Of a stretch of 64,000 bases of DNA, positions 1 through 8,626 are shown in pieces (position 1 is the stretch's first letter; each line of letters begins with the position of its first letter). A program made the translations under genes and the position numbers. Where the stretch lies: the NCBI RefSeq assembly GCF_003428335.1, contig NZ_CP031704.1, forward strand, positions 1,736,001 to 1,800,000, written 5' to 3'. This DNA is from Solimonas sp. K1W22B-7. GTDB lineage: Bacteria; Pseudomonadota; Gammaproteobacteria; Nevskiales; Nevskiaceae. Below the pieces are notes generated by a model that worked only from the letters and a program-made list of their open reading frames with translations, was not told where the DNA came from and ran no database searches.

Positions 1-100
1 GCAGGCCGACAAGGCCATGGCGCAGCTGCGCCGCGACCGCCTCAAGCCCTTCCTGATGGGCGAAATCGTCCGCGGCAACCAGGACGTGCGCTTCGCGTGA
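1..100 (+). CDS. purM: PurM C-terminal end (phosphoribosylformylglycinamidine cyclo-ligase), partial
   Basis: Only the last 32 codons are in the window, ending in TGA at 98-100. The readable tail (RLKPFLMGEIVRG, then VRFA) fits the C-terminus of AIR synthetase, which makes aminoimidazole ribonucleotide in purine synthesis. The stop overlaps the GTG start of purN in a GTGA (97-100), which implies translational coupling. The call rests on the short tail plus the well-known purM-purN pairing. Confidence 0.75.
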   Translation, partial: QADKAMAQLRRDRLKPFLMGEIVRGNQDVRFA

Positions 101-756
101 AGCGCGTCGTCGTCCTGATCTCGGGCGGCGGCCGCAACCTGCAGGCACTGCTGGATGCCGGTGCCGACGGGCGCCTGGACGCGCAGATCGTCGCGGTGAT
201 CAGCAACCGCGACGGCGTCCAGGGCCTGGAGCGCGCGCGCCGTGCCGGCGTCGCCGCCCTGGCACTGCCGCACGTGGATTTTCCCAGCCGCGAGGCCTTC
301 GATGCCGCCCTGGCGGAAGCGATCGAGGCGCAGCGGCCGGATATCGTGGTGATGGCCGGGTTCATGCGCGTGGTCGGCGCCGCCTTCGTGCGCCGTTTCC
401 AGGGGCGCATGCTCAACATCCATCCCTCGCTGCTGCCGCGCCACCCAGGCCTGAAGACCCACCAGAAGGTGCTGGAAGCAGGGGAACGCGAGCACGGCGC
501 CACGGTGCACTTCGTCACCGAGGAACTGGACGGCGGCCCGCTGATCATTCAGGGCCAATTCAGTGTGATGCCTCAGGATAGTGCCGAGTCCCTGGCCGAG
601 CGTGTCATGCAGGACATCGAACTGAAGATCTATCCTCAGGCGGTGGCATGGCTGGCGCGTGGCGACGTCGAACTGGTCGACGGCGGGGTGCGGTTCGGCG
701 GCAGGCCGCTGTCCGCGCCGTTGGGGATGGACCACCTGGAGGCGCAATTCCGATGA
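97..756 (+). CDS. purN: Phosphoribosylglycinamide formyltransferase PurN
   Basis: Transfers a formyl group from 10-formyl-tetrahydrofolate to glycinamide ribonucleotide, the third step of purine synthesis, in the cytoplasm. The 219-residue length is normal. The N-terminal loop ISGGGRNLQ binds the phosphate. The catalytic set is visible as N107 and H109 (NIHPSLLPRHPG) and D145 (TEELDGGPLI). The GTG start at 97 overlaps the purM stop, and the purN stop overlaps the next ATG (ATGA, 753-756), so this is the middle of an operon. Confidence 0.97.
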   Translation: MKRVVVLISGGGRNLQALLDAGADGRLDAQIVAVISNRDGVQGLERARRAGVAALALPHVDFPSREAFDAALAEAIEAQRPDIVVMAGFMRVVGAAFVRRFQGRMLNIHPSLLPRHPGLKTHQKVLEAGEREHGATVHFVTEELDGGPLIIQGQFSVMPQDSAESLAERVMQDIELKIYPQAVAWLARGDVELVDGGVRFGGRPLSAPLGMDHLEAQFR

Positions 757-1457
757 ACAAGCTGCTGCTGGGCCTGGCCATGCTTGCCGCCGCGCTGTCC
801 GCGCAGGCCGCGCCTTCGGCCTTCGTGCCGCGCTCCGACCAGTACCAGGTGGCCTGGGGCTCGATGGGCCTGGGCGAGGGCACCATCTCGCTGTCGCCGC
901 TGCAGAGCGGCTGCTACCGCTACGAGTCGGTCACCAAGCCGATGGCGATCGTGCGCTGGACCTATGGTTCGCCGCGCGAAACCAGCGAGTTCTGCGTGGC
1001 CGACGGGCGCATCGTGCCCAAGCGCTTTGTCTACACCAACGACAAGCGTGCCAAGGACAGCTTCACGCTGGATTTCGACTGGGCCGCGCATCAGGTCAAG
1101 ACCATCAAGGGCGGCGAGATCAAGCTGCGCGAACTGCCGGACAACACCTACGACCGCTTCGTGATCCAGCTGGCCGTGCGCCAGTGGGTGATCAAGCATG
1201 CCGGCGAAGCCAAGCCGGCGCCGCTGGAAGTGAAGATGGTCGATCACCGCCGCATCAAGACCTACCGCTTCGCCCTCACCGGCCGCGAAAAGGTCGAGAC
1301 GCCGGCCGGCAAGTTCGATACGCTGCTGGTGGAGCGGGTCGATGACCCCGGCAACTCGCTGCGTTTCTGGGTGGCGCCGGAGCGCGACTACATCCCGGTC
1401 AAGGTGCAGCAGATCGACGATGGCGAGCTGAAGCTGCAGATGCTGCTGAGCAAGTAG
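753..1457 (+). CDS. DUF3108 domain secreted protein
   Basis: A 234-residue protein with a signal peptide (MNKLLLGLAMLAAALSAQA) followed by a beta-rich DUF3108-type domain. Family features seen are a repeated pattern of short strands, KRFVYTNDKR near the middle and FWVAPERDYIPVKV near the end. It is predicted periplasmic and its molecular role is unknown. Its ATG overlaps the purN stop by four bases, so it is coupled to the purine genes. DUF3108 proteins are often found next to purN in gammaproteobacteria. Confidence 0.88.
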   Translation: MNKLLLGLAMLAAALSAQAAPSAFVPRSDQYQVAWGSMGLGEGTISLSPLQSGCYRYESVTKPMAIVRWTYGSPRETSEFCVADGRIVPKRFVYTNDKRAKDSFTLDFDWAAHQVKTIKGGEIKLRELPDNTYDRFVIQLAVRQWVIKHAGEAKPAPLEVKMVDHRRIKTYRFALTGREKVETPAGKFDTLLVERVDDPGNSLRFWVAPERDYIPVKVQQIDDGELKLQMLLSK

Positions 1458-1465
1458 GAGCACAC

Positions 1466-1702
1466 ATGAGACTCGCAATTCTGGCCCTGAGCGGACTCTG
1501 CCTGCTGGCAGCCTGCAGCAAGCCCACCGAACCGGCCGCCGATGAAGCCAAGCCGCAGGGCCGCGAGGAAACCCGCGGTATCCGCAACACCGAGGCGATC
1601 GGCTATTCCGGCAACGCCATCGCCGACAAGGTCGATACCGTGATCGAAACCAACGAGCAGCGGATGGACCAGCTCAACAAGGCTGTCGAAGCCAGCGAAT
1701 AG
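1466..1702 (+). CDS. Small lipoprotein, 78 aa
   Basis: A short lipoprotein with a lipobox (LLAAC, Cys17) after a hydrophobic signal. The mature part of about 60 residues is charged and Glu/Lys rich and probably helical at its C-terminus (KVDTVIETNEQRMDQLNKAV). I do not recognise a family. It lies eight bases after the DUF3108 stop with AGGAG upstream of the ATG, so it probably ends the purM-purN operon. Confidence 0.8.
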   Translation: MRLAILALSGLCLLAACSKPTEPAADEAKPQGREETRGIRNTEAIGYSGNAIADKVDTVIETNEQRMDQLNKAVEASE

Positions 1703-1708
1703 CCCGGC

Positions 1709-3070
1709 TCAGGCCGCCGCCAGGCGGCCTTCCTCGCGCAGCTTGTCGAGGTGGCCCTCGATGTTCATGCGCGCCAGCGGCCATAGCGCCTTGTCGACGC
1801 CGGCGTAGACGATCGGCAGCATCTCCTCCACGTCGCGGCCCTGGTTGTGCAGGTCCAGGATCTGCAGTTCGCGCGCCTCGCGGTGCTTCAGGGTTTCCAC
1901 CAGGCGGTAGACCGTGCCCAGCGCAGCGCCGTGCGAGGGCAGGATGACCTTGGGGTCCAGCGCGATGATCTTGCGCAGCGACTCGAAGTAGCGGCCCATG
2001 TGGCCCTCGGGCTTGGCGATCACCACCGTGCCGAGACCCTGGATCAGGTCGCCCACCAGGCACCAGGCACGGTTCTCCGGCATCAGCGCCAGCTGGCCCT
2101 GGTCGTGGCCCGGCACCTCGATCACGCGCACCGCCTGCCCCAGCCAGCGGCACAGCACGTCGCCTTCGCGGTAGACGTTGACGCTGGGAATGCCCTCGAA
2201 GAACTTGCCTTCGGTGCGATCCCAGATGCGGCCGCGGGTGTCGTCCGACATGCCGATGGGGATCTGCATGCGCCGCGCCATCACGTCGGCGCGTTCGCGG
2301 TGATCGTGATGGTGATGGGTCAGGAAGATCTCGTGCACGCCATAGCGCTGCGCCATCGCCAGCAGCTTCTCCATCTCCTCGTCGTCGGCCGGGGAGGGGT
2401 CCACCAGCACGCGGTGCGACTGCATGTCGCCGAGGATGTAGGCGTTGGTGTGCTGCGCCGGCGGGATCGTGTGCGAGCGCACCCAGATGTGCCGCACGCC
2501 GCAGACCTGTTCCACCATCGGCAGCTCGCCGTCGCCGCGGTGTTCGAAATGCAGGCGCGGCACCGTGGTGGCGCTGATGTCGGCGGCCAGCGCGCGCAGC
2601 GTTTCCAGCGAGGGCGGCGCCATCAGCAGCTCGCCGGCCTCGTAGCGCCGCACCAGTTCCGCGGGCGGCGCCCAGAAAGCCTCCGCCACCTCGTTGGTGT
2701 CGATCGTGATCGACGGCCGTTCGCGCAGGTCCACGCGGTAGAAATGTGTATTGAAGCGCACCGGGAACACCGGCGGCGTCAGCGCCGTTCCCAGCAGGCT
2801 GGCGCCGGCCACCAGGCCGGCGTTGCAGGCCGCAGGCAGGTCCCAGCCCAGTTCCTCCAGCACTTCGCGCGCCAGCGCCTCGGCCTGGCGCGGCTCGACG
2901 CCGTCCAGCGAACGGCAGGCGGGCGGGTTGTCGCCGTCGGTCTTGTCGATCTTGCCGCCGGGAAAGGCGTTGAAGCCGGGGAAGGCCGACAGCCAGGGCT
3001 GGCGGCGCATGACCAGCACCTCGCCGTCGTGGACCAGCACCGCGGTGACGGCGTCGAGGATGCGGGACAT
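1709..3070 (-). CDS. Nudix hydrolase fused to a metallo-beta-lactamase-fold hydrolase
   Basis: A 453-residue two-domain protein. The N-terminal part (about 1-165) looks Nudix: FPGGK at 36-40 and REVLEELG at 68-75, with an insertion between the Nudix glycine and the REXXEE helix. The C-terminal part (about 200-440) is an MBL fold with HxHxDH at 252-257 (in THHHHDH), H322 (VPGHDQG), D341 and H380 (LPSHGA), a full two-metal site. Each half suggests hydrolysis, of a nucleotide-linked substrate and of a thioester or phosphoester; the actual substrates are unknown. The ATG at 3070 overlaps the TGA of the upstream lipoprotein gene, and this sets the start. Confidence 0.88.
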   Translation of the reverse strand: MSRILDAVTAVLVHDGEVLVMRRQPWLSAFPGFNAFPGGKIDKTDGDNPPACRSLDGVEPRQAEALAREVLEELGWDLPAACNAGLVAGASLLGTALTPPVFPVRFNTHFYRVDLRERPSITIDTNEVAEAFWAPPAELVRRYEAGELLMAPPSLETLRALAADISATTVPRLHFEHRGDGELPMVEQVCGVRHIWVRSHTIPPAQHTNAYILGDMQSHRVLVDPSPADDEEMEKLLAMAQRYGVHEIFLTHHHHDHRERADVMARRMQIPIGMSDDTRGRIWDRTEGKFFEGIPSVNVYREGDVLCRWLGQAVRVIEVPGHDQGQLALMPENRAWCLVGDLIQGLGTVVIAKPEGHMGRYFESLRKIIALDPKVILPSHGAALGTVYRLVETLKHREARELQILDLHNQGRDVEEMLPIVYAGVDKALWPLARMNIEGHLDKLREEGRLAAA

Positions 3071-3342
3071 CACTTCTGCACCGGGTCGATGTGCTTGAGC
3101 GCCACGGTGTCGCCGCCGTAGCTGACCCGGATCACATGCTTGCTGCCGTTCCAGGTCTCGGTGGAGATGCTCAGGAGGCCAAGGTCGCCGCCGGAAACCT
3201 CGTCGGGCTTGCCCAGGATGGCGTGGACCGCGTCGCGCTTCATGCCGGCCTCGACCTTCTGGTAGTTCTCCGGGGTGATCCGGGAGCAGCCGGCCAGGAG
3301 CAGGGTGGCCAGGGCCAGGGCGGCGAGGGGGCGGCGGGACAT
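3070..3342 (-). CDS. Small SmpA/BamE-like (DUF3862-type) lipoprotein
   Basis: A 90-residue lipoprotein with lipobox LLAGC (Cys19). The mature domain begins ITPENYQKVEAGMKRDAVHAILGKP, the hallmark of SmpA/BamE/DUF3862 proteins: a helix, then a turn before beta strands. DUF3862 is the better fit because the domain is short and has no BamE-specific extension. It is coupled (TGATG) to the Nudix-MBL gene. Its role is unknown; related folds act in envelope assembly. Confidence 0.82.
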   Translation of the reverse strand: MSRRPLAALALATLLLAGCSRITPENYQKVEAGMKRDAVHAILGKPDEVSGGDLGLLSISTETWNGSKHVIRVSYGGDTVALKHIDPVQK

Positions 3343-3464
3343 CGGGTTCTCCGGAAAACTCCAAGTGAGACAGGCAGATTACAACACCGGTGAACTGTGG
3401 GCAGAGCGTCACTTCACCTGCCAGCCAACGGGTGCATAATCGGGGAAAACCTCGGGAGGGGAAC

Positions 3465-3869
3465 ATGTCGCAGCAGCTGGATTCCAAGCGCGTCCGCGAT
3501 TACATGGCGCGCAACCTGGTGACCTTCACGCCGGATACCGAGGTGCTCAGCGCGATCCACCAGATCGTCAAGCACCGCATTTCCGGCGCCCCGGTGGTGG
3601 ACCGCGACGGCAAGCTCGTGGGCATGCTGTCGGAAAAGGACTGCCTCAAGGTGGCCGTGGTGGCGGGCGCCGAGGGCGTGCCCGCCGGACTGGTCGAGGA
3701 TTTCATGTCGCGCAGCCCCGCCACGGTGGACGCCGACGACGGTCTGCTGGACATCGCCAGCCGCTTCGTCGACGCGCCCTTCAAGCGCTTCCCGGTGATG
3801 GAGAACGGCAAGCTGGTCGGGCAGATCTCCCGCTCCGACATCCTGCGCGCGATCGACGAGCTGTATTGA
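3465..3869 (+). CDS. CBS-domain-pair protein
   Basis: A 134-residue stand-alone protein made of two CBS motifs (about 10-65 and 77-132), each ending in the typical strand-helix (LVGMLSEKDCLK; LVGQISRSDILRAI). CBS pairs bind adenine nucleotides and usually sense energy state. The start is ATG 3465 because a strong GGGAGGGG site lies just upstream (3454-3461); longer readings to 3390 lack this. It is divergent from the lipoprotein/Nudix-MBL pair and its effector partner is not obvious. Confidence 0.93.
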   Translation: MSQQLDSKRVRDYMARNLVTFTPDTEVLSAIHQIVKHRISGAPVVDRDGKLVGMLSEKDCLKVAVVAGAEGVPAGLVEDFMSRSPATVDADDGLLDIASRFVDAPFKRFPVMENGKLVGQISRSDILRAIDELY

Positions 3870-3887
3870 CCCCAAAAAAGCAATTCA

Positions 3888-3960
3888 GCCGCGGATTACG
3901 CGGATGGACGCGGATTCACAAGATTTTTCTTGATCCGTGTCGACCCGCGTAATCCGCGGC
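3888..3960. repeat. Long palindromic repeat, type A (tandem-armed hairpin)
   Basis: A 73-bp imperfect palindrome. The outer arms are a perfect 16-bp inverted repeat (gccgcggattacgcgg at 3888-3903 with its complement at 3945-3960). The inner arms continue imperfectly to a central CAAGA-tttt-TCTTG hairpin. Each arm is itself a 9-10 bp tandem of GCGGATTAC/GCGGATGGA/CGCGGATTC. It lies between the convergent CBS and AAA+ genes and probably acts as a two-way terminator. Repeats of this look are scattered widely in bacterial genomes. Confidence 0.85.
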
Positions 3961-3982
3961 AAATGAGTGCTTTTGCCTGCCC

Positions 3983-5293
3983 TTACGCGGCGGTCGGCGA
4001 GTAGAGCTGGTGGCTGTGGTGGGTCTTGGGCTCCCACAGCTCGATGCCGCGTTCGATCTCCGCCGCCTCGATCACCCGCCCGGCAGGGCCGGTGGTGGTA
4101 TCCACGAAAGCCGCTTCCAGCACGCGCACCAGGCCGCGCACGTTGCCGTGCCAGCGGCAGGTGCGGATGCGCTCCCAGCCGGCGTCGCTGACGCCCACCG
4201 GCGCCTTCCATGTGGTGCACTTGGAACCCAGCTTGGCCAGCAGCGTCGCCATGATCGCGATCATGTCCTCCTCGCGTGCCGACAGCTCCGGCACCTGCAG
4301 CACTGCCGCGCCCATGCGGGTGAATTCGTCGAGGTTCACGGCGTTCTGCAGGTAGGTCCAGCTGCGGTTGGTGGCGAACAGCACCGCGCAGTCGAGCTGG
4401 CGCTTGGTGGTGGCGCCGAAGGGCAGGTACTGCGCGCTGTCCAGGGCTTCCATCAGCACTTCCATCACCGGGCCGGAGATGTCATGGCTTTCGTCGATGA
4501 AGGTGACGCCGTCGCGCGCCTGGGTGAAGGCGCCGGTGCGGGCCGCCGCCCCCGGGAAGGCGCCGGCCACGTGGCCGCAGAGCAGCGACTTGATCGCCGC
4601 CTTGTCACGGGTGTTTTCCGCCAGCAGGTTCACCGACACGAACTGGCCGAGGCCGCGTACCAGATAATAGAAGTAGGCCATGGAAGTCTTGCCGCTGCCG
4701 GGGCCGCCGAGCAGGCAGGCGCGGCCGACGCCGTTCTGGGCGAAGCCGCGGATGCGCGCCACCAGGGTGTGCGTGACGGGGCTGAACACGAACAGGTTGC
4801 GCATCGGGCTGTTCTCCACCTCGGTGGACAGCGGCACGCGGATGACGTTGTCCTCGGCGGTGTGCTCCAGGCGCTGCGGCAGGTTGCGGGCCACGTCCTC
4901 GGGGCTGGCTTCCAGCATCAGGCGCAGGCCGCCGGCGAGCCGGCCTTCGGCGGCGCGGCGGTCCAGCCACTGGCCGAAGCTGGCCAGGCGGTCGCCGTTG
5001 AGCGCGATGATCAGGGTCATGGTGCGTCCGGCGCGACGCTGGGCCGCCACCTGGTCGGCCAGGGTGTCGAGATCGGCAGGATTCAGGAACAGGGCGAGGA
5101 CGAACTCGCTGTCCGGATGGGCGCCGGCCAGGGCCGAGGAGGGCTGCACCTGGCAGCGCTGCCCTTCCGGCATGCAGGCGTGCAGGTCGTCGACCCGCCC
5201 CAGCAGGTCCAGCGGCACGAAGGCGGTCAGGTAGGCCGAGGGCATCCGGTCCAGCGTCGGGGTGGCAGCAGGCTTCTTCTTGATATTGAACAT
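3983..5293 (-). CDS. Sigma-54-activator-like AAA+ ATPase without DNA-binding domain
   Basis: A 436-residue protein. Residues about 1-155 have no recognisable receiver or PAS domain. The AAA+ core (about 165-410) follows the bacterial enhancer-binding-protein pattern: Walker A GGPGSGKT (196-203), a loop reading GAFPGA (244-249) where activators have GAFTGA, Walker B VTFIDE (263-268), sensor I ATNRS (307-311), an arginine-finger region (DEFTRMG) and sensor II WHGNVRGL (381-388; usually WPGNVREL). No Fis-type helix-turn-helix follows; the protein ends about 25 residues later. The fold and ATPase are well supported. Whether it touches sigma-54 is doubtful given T to P in the loop. Confidence 0.85.
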   Translation of the reverse strand: MFNIKKKPAATPTLDRMPSAYLTAFVPLDLLGRVDDLHACMPEGQRCQVQPSSALAGAHPDSEFVLALFLNPADLDTLADQVAAQRRAGRTMTLIIALNGDRLASFGQWLDRRAAEGRLAGGLRLMLEASPEDVARNLPQRLEHTAEDNVIRVPLSTEVENSPMRNLFVFSPVTHTLVARIRGFAQNGVGRACLLGGPGSGKTSMAYFYYLVRGLGQFVSVNLLAENTRDKAAIKSLLCGHVAGAFPGAAARTGAFTQARDGVTFIDESHDISGPVMEVLMEALDSAQYLPFGATTKRQLDCAVLFATNRSWTYLQNAVNLDEFTRMGAAVLQVPELSAREEDMIAIMATLLAKLGSKCTTWKAPVGVSDAGWERIRTCRWHGNVRGLVRVLEAAFVDTTTGPAGRVIEAAEIERGIELWEPKTHHSHQLYSPTAA

Positions 5294-5474
5294 GGCGCGC
5301 TCGCAGATGGGGCAGGGCTAGGCTATGCCCTTGGACGCCGCAGGTCACGTGGCCCCCGATGAACAGGAACCCGCCCCGGATCAACGGCGAAAAAGGCGGC
5401 ATTCGTCCGTCGGCAGGATGATCTCCGGCCACGATCCGGGCGATACTGCGGGCCCCTATTCCTCCGCGAATCCC

Positions 5475-6593
5475 ATGAGCGCGCTCAAGGCAATCAGCGA
5501 ACACGGCCAGTCGGTCTGGCTGGACTATATCCGCCGCGACCTGCTGCTGTCCGGTGGCCTGAAGAAACTGATCGACGAGGATGGCCTGCTCGGCCTGACC
5601 TCCAACCCGGCGATCTTCGAAAAGGCCATCGGCGGCAGCGCCGACTACGATCCGGCCCTGCGTGCCCTGGTCGATGGCGGCCAGCGCGACCCCGCTGCCC
5701 TCTACGAGCAGCTGGCGATCGAGGACATCCGCCAGGCGGCGGACATCTTCCTGCCGGTCTGGCAGGCGACCGGCGGGGTCGACGGCTACGTCAGCCTGGA
5801 AGTGGCGCCGGGCCTGGCCTGCGATACCGCCGGCACCCTGGCCGACGCGCGCCGCCTGTGGGCCGCCGTTCGCCGCCCCAACCTGATGATCAAGGTGCCG
5901 GGTACGGCCGAGGGCGCGGTTGCCGTCCGCGAGCTGATCGCCGAGGGCATCAACGTCAACGTCACGCTGCTGTTCTCGCGCCCGGCCTACCTGGCCGTGG
6001 CCGAGGCCTACCTGGCGGGGCTGGAGGCGCGGCTTGCCGCTGGCGGCCGCATCGACGGCATCGCCAGCGTCGCGAGTTTCTTCATCAGCCGCATCGACGC
6101 GGCCATGGACGCCGAGATCGCCGCGCGGGGTGGCGAGGCCCTGGCCCTGGCCGGCAAGGTCGCCATCGCCAACGCCAGGCTGGCCTACGAGGACTACCGC
6201 GGGCTTTGCGCCGGCCCGCGCTGGCAGAAGCTGGCTGCCGCGGGCGCCCGGCCGCAGCGCCTGCTCTGGGCCAGCACCGGCACCAAGAATCCGGCCTACC
6301 GCGACGTGCTCTACGTCGAGGAGCTGATCGGCCCCGAGACGGTGGATACCATCCCGCCGGCGACGATGGACGCCTTCCGCGATCATGGCCAGCCGCGGCG
6401 CAGTCTGGACCGGGGCACTGCCGACGCGCGCGAGGTGATCGCCGCGGTCGAGCGCCTCGGCCTGCCGCTGGACGCCGTCACCACGCGGCTGGTGGGCGAG
6501 GGCATCAAGCTGTTCGTCGATGCGCACGACCAGCTGCTGGCGGCGGTGGCGCGCAAGCGCGACGCGCTGGCGCCGCAGGCCATGCCGGCCTGA
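5475..6593 (+). CDS. tal: Transaldolase (long, Tal-type)
   Basis: Transfers a dihydroxyacetone unit between sedoheptulose-7-phosphate and glyceraldehyde-3-phosphate in the non-oxidative pentose phosphate pathway. At 372 residues it belongs to the longer bacterial transaldolase type. Visible features: LGLTSNPAIFEKAI near the N-terminus, the Schiff-base lysine K140 in LMIKVPGT, and NVTLLFS. The ATG at 5475 aligns with the family N-terminus (MSALKAISEHGQSVWLD). The 181 bases upstream, between it and the divergent AAA+ gene, hold no obvious motif. Confidence 0.95.
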   Translation: MSALKAISEHGQSVWLDYIRRDLLLSGGLKKLIDEDGLLGLTSNPAIFEKAIGGSADYDPALRALVDGGQRDPAALYEQLAIEDIRQAADIFLPVWQATGGVDGYVSLEVAPGLACDTAGTLADARRLWAAVRRPNLMIKVPGTAEGAVAVRELIAEGINVNVTLLFSRPAYLAVAEAYLAGLEARLAAGGRIDGIASVASFFISRIDAAMDAEIAARGGEALALAGKVAIANARLAYEDYRGLCAGPRWQKLAAAGARPQRLLWASTGTKNPAYRDVLYVEELIGPETVDTIPPATMDAFRDHGQPRRSLDRGTADAREVIAAVERLGLPLDAVTTRLVGEGIKLFVDAHDQLLAAVARKRDALAPQAMPA

Positions 6594-6677
6594 TTCACGC
6601 TCCGCAGGCCGGTTCATGGAAGATTCAGGGCCAGGCTGCAAGTATGGCGGCTGACCCGGCCCCTTGAGGAAACCTTC

Positions 6678-7004
6678 ATGCTGTTCAAGACCTTGCTGCT
6701 GGCGACGGCTGTAGCCCTGTCAGGGACGGCGGTCGCGAGCGTGCAGACCGATCCCGCGATCGGTAACGCCGAGTCGCAGCAGTACTTGAGCGATGCCGCC
6801 GTCACCGCCCAGGTGAAGAGTGCGCTGCTGGGACAGAAGAACCTCGACGCGCTCGACATCAACGTCAGCACCCGCAACGGCGTGGTGCAGTTGTCCGGCT
6901 TTGCCGGTTCCTCCGCCCAGATCAGCCAGGCGGTCGAAGTGGCCCGCAACGTGCGCGGGGTGCGCGAGGTCAAGAACGACCTGCGCCTGAAGACCGCGCG
7001 ATAG
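6678..7004 (+). CDS. Periplasmic BON-domain protein
   Basis: A 108-residue exported protein: signal peptide 1-20 (ending TAVAS) and one BON domain (about 38-106) with the typical ITAQVKSALL-like helix and NGVVQLSGF strand. BON domains bind phospholipid surfaces; OsmY is the best known. It is a clear paralogue of the gene at 12534, sharing VREVKNDLRLK at the C-terminus. A GAGG site precedes the ATG. Confidence 0.92.
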   Translation: MLFKTLLLATAVALSGTAVASVQTDPAIGNAESQQYLSDAAVTAQVKSALLGQKNLDALDINVSTRNGVVQLSGFAGSSAQISQAVEVARNVRGVREVKNDLRLKTAR

Positions 7005-7086
7005 CGGAAAATTCGTCCGTCGCGGGATTCCACGCCGGACTCCACGCGTTTACTCTGGCATCCCCAGCACTAGAGACCACAACGCC

Positions 7087-8211
7087 GTGGCCGAAATCCC
7101 CGAGCAGCTGCCCGAGCGCCGTTTCGAGCGCATCTTCCAGTATGTGTTCATGCTGGCCCTGGTGGCCGGCTGCCTCACGGTGTTGCTGCCGTTCTTTACC
7201 GCGATCCTGTTCTCGCTGGTGATCGCGATTTCCACCTGGCCCTACTACCGCTGGCTCAAGCGCGTGCTGCGCAGCCCGATCGCGGCGGCGCTGGTCGGCT
7301 GCCTGGCGGTGATGCTGCTGATCATCGGCCCTGCCGTGCTGCTGTCGATGTCGGCGGTGGAAGGTGTGGCCTGGGTGTCGGAGTCGCTGCGCGGCTGGTT
7401 TGCCAACGGCCCGCCGGCGCCGCCGGAATGGCTGGCGCGCATTCCCTGGTTCGGCGAAGAGGCGCAGGCCACCTGGCGCCGGCTGGCCAGCAATACCGGC
7501 GAACTGCAGCAGCTGCTGGCGCGCTACTTCGAGCCGCTGCGCCATTTCGCGCTGAGCGCCGGCAAGGTGTTCGGTGCCGGCTTGCTGCAGATCGGCTTCG
7601 CCATCTTCCTGCTGTTCTTCATGTATCGCGACGGCGAGCGCCTGGGCGGCTGGCTGCAGACCAGTGCGCAGCGCATCGTCGGCGAGCCTGCCGACGAGTT
7701 GGTGGACACCGCTCAGAACACCATCGTCGGCGTGATGATCGGCGTGCTGGGCACCGCGCTGGCCCAGGCCATGGTGGCGGCGGTCGGCTTTCTCATCGCC
7801 GGCGTGCCCGGTGCGATCCTGCTGGCGACGCTGACCTTCGTGCTGTCGATGGTCCCGGTGGGGCCGCCGCTGGTCTGGGGCGGTGCGGCCATCTGGCTGT
7901 TCAACCAGGGCCAGCCGGGCTGGGCGATCTTCATGGTGGTCTACGGCCTGCTGGCGATCAGCGCCGTGGACAACGTCATCAAGCCCTACCTGATCTCGCG
8001 TTCCAGCCACCTGCCGTTCGCTTTGACCATCATGGGCGTGATCGGTGGCGTGCTGACCTTCGGCTTCATGGGCGTGTTCATCGGTCCGACACTGCTGGCG
8101 CTGGCGATCAGCATCGGCGGGCGCTGGCTGTCCTCGCCTCCGGCCGTGGCGGCGGGCCCCGTGCCGCCGGCGTCCAACGACCAGGGAGCGGGGCCTCCGG
8201 CAGCAGCGTGA
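7087..8211 (+). CDS. AI-2E family (PerM/YdiK-like) permease
   Basis: A 374-residue inner-membrane protein of the UPF0118/AI-2E exporter family. It has paired N-terminal membrane helices, a cytoplasmic or periplasmic middle section (about 95-160) and five C-terminal helices, including GVPGAILLATLTFVLSMVPVGPPLVWGGAAI split by a re-entrant stretch and DNVIKPYLI, the family signature. The GTG start at 7087 matches the family N-terminus. The substrate is unknown; the AI-2 name applies to one member only. Confidence 0.92.
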   Translation: MAEIPEQLPERRFERIFQYVFMLALVAGCLTVLLPFFTAILFSLVIAISTWPYYRWLKRVLRSPIAAALVGCLAVMLLIIGPAVLLSMSAVEGVAWVSESLRGWFANGPPAPPEWLARIPWFGEEAQATWRRLASNTGELQQLLARYFEPLRHFALSAGKVFGAGLLQIGFAIFLLFFMYRDGERLGGWLQTSAQRIVGEPADELVDTAQNTIVGVMIGVLGTALAQAMVAAVGFLIAGVPGAILLATLTFVLSMVPVGPPLVWGGAAIWLFNQGQPGWAIFMVVYGLLAISAVDNVIKPYLISRSSHLPFALTIMGVIGGVLTFGFMGVFIGPTLLALAISIGGRWLSSPPAVAAGPVPPASNDQGAGPPAAA

Positions 8212-8233
8212 ATTGTCCTAGACTGCGCGCCGC

Positions 8234-8626
8234 ATGAACGCCGAAATCACCACTCTCTACGAACAGCTGGGCGGCGAAGCCGCGATCCGCGGCCTGGTCG
8301 ATGCCTTCTACGACCACATGGACCACGATCCGGCCTATGCCGGCATCCGCGCCCTGCATCCGCCGTCGACCCAGGGTTCGCGCGACAAGCTGCACTGGTT
8401 CCTCTGCGGCTGGAGCGGCGGGCCCAGCTACTACATCGAGCGCTTCGGCCATCCGCGCCTGCGTGCACGGCACCTGCCGTTTCCCATCGGCGTCTCCGAG
8501 CGCGACCAGTGGTTGAAGTGCATGGCGCAGGCGCTGGTGGACAGCGACATCGCCGAGCCCTTGCAGCGGCAGCTGCTGGGCGCCCTGTCGGGCACCGCCG
8601 ACTGGATGCGCAACCGCGACGGGTGA
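8234..8626 (+). CDS. Group II truncated haemoglobin
   Basis: A 130-residue cytoplasmic globin. Family marks: LYEQLGGEAAIRGLVDAFYD at the start, the proximal haem histidine H80 in ARHLPFPI, and Trp93 (DQWLKCM) at the G8 position, which is the group II signature. These proteins bind oxygen, NO or peroxide and are tied to redox or nitrosative stress. The gene is 22 bases after the permease gene and may be cotranscribed. Confidence 0.95.
   Translation: MNAEITTLYEQLGGEAAIRGLVDAFYDHMDHDPAYAGIRALHPPSTQGSRDKLHWFLCGWSGGPSYYIERFGHPRLRARHLPFPIGVSERDQWLKCMAQALVDSDIAEPLQRQLLGALSGTADWMRNRDG

Noticed and set aside
5294-5474. Promoter or RNA gene in the AAA+/tal gap
   Set aside because: No convincing -35/-10 pair, hairpin or known RNA shape is visible in this 181-base gap.
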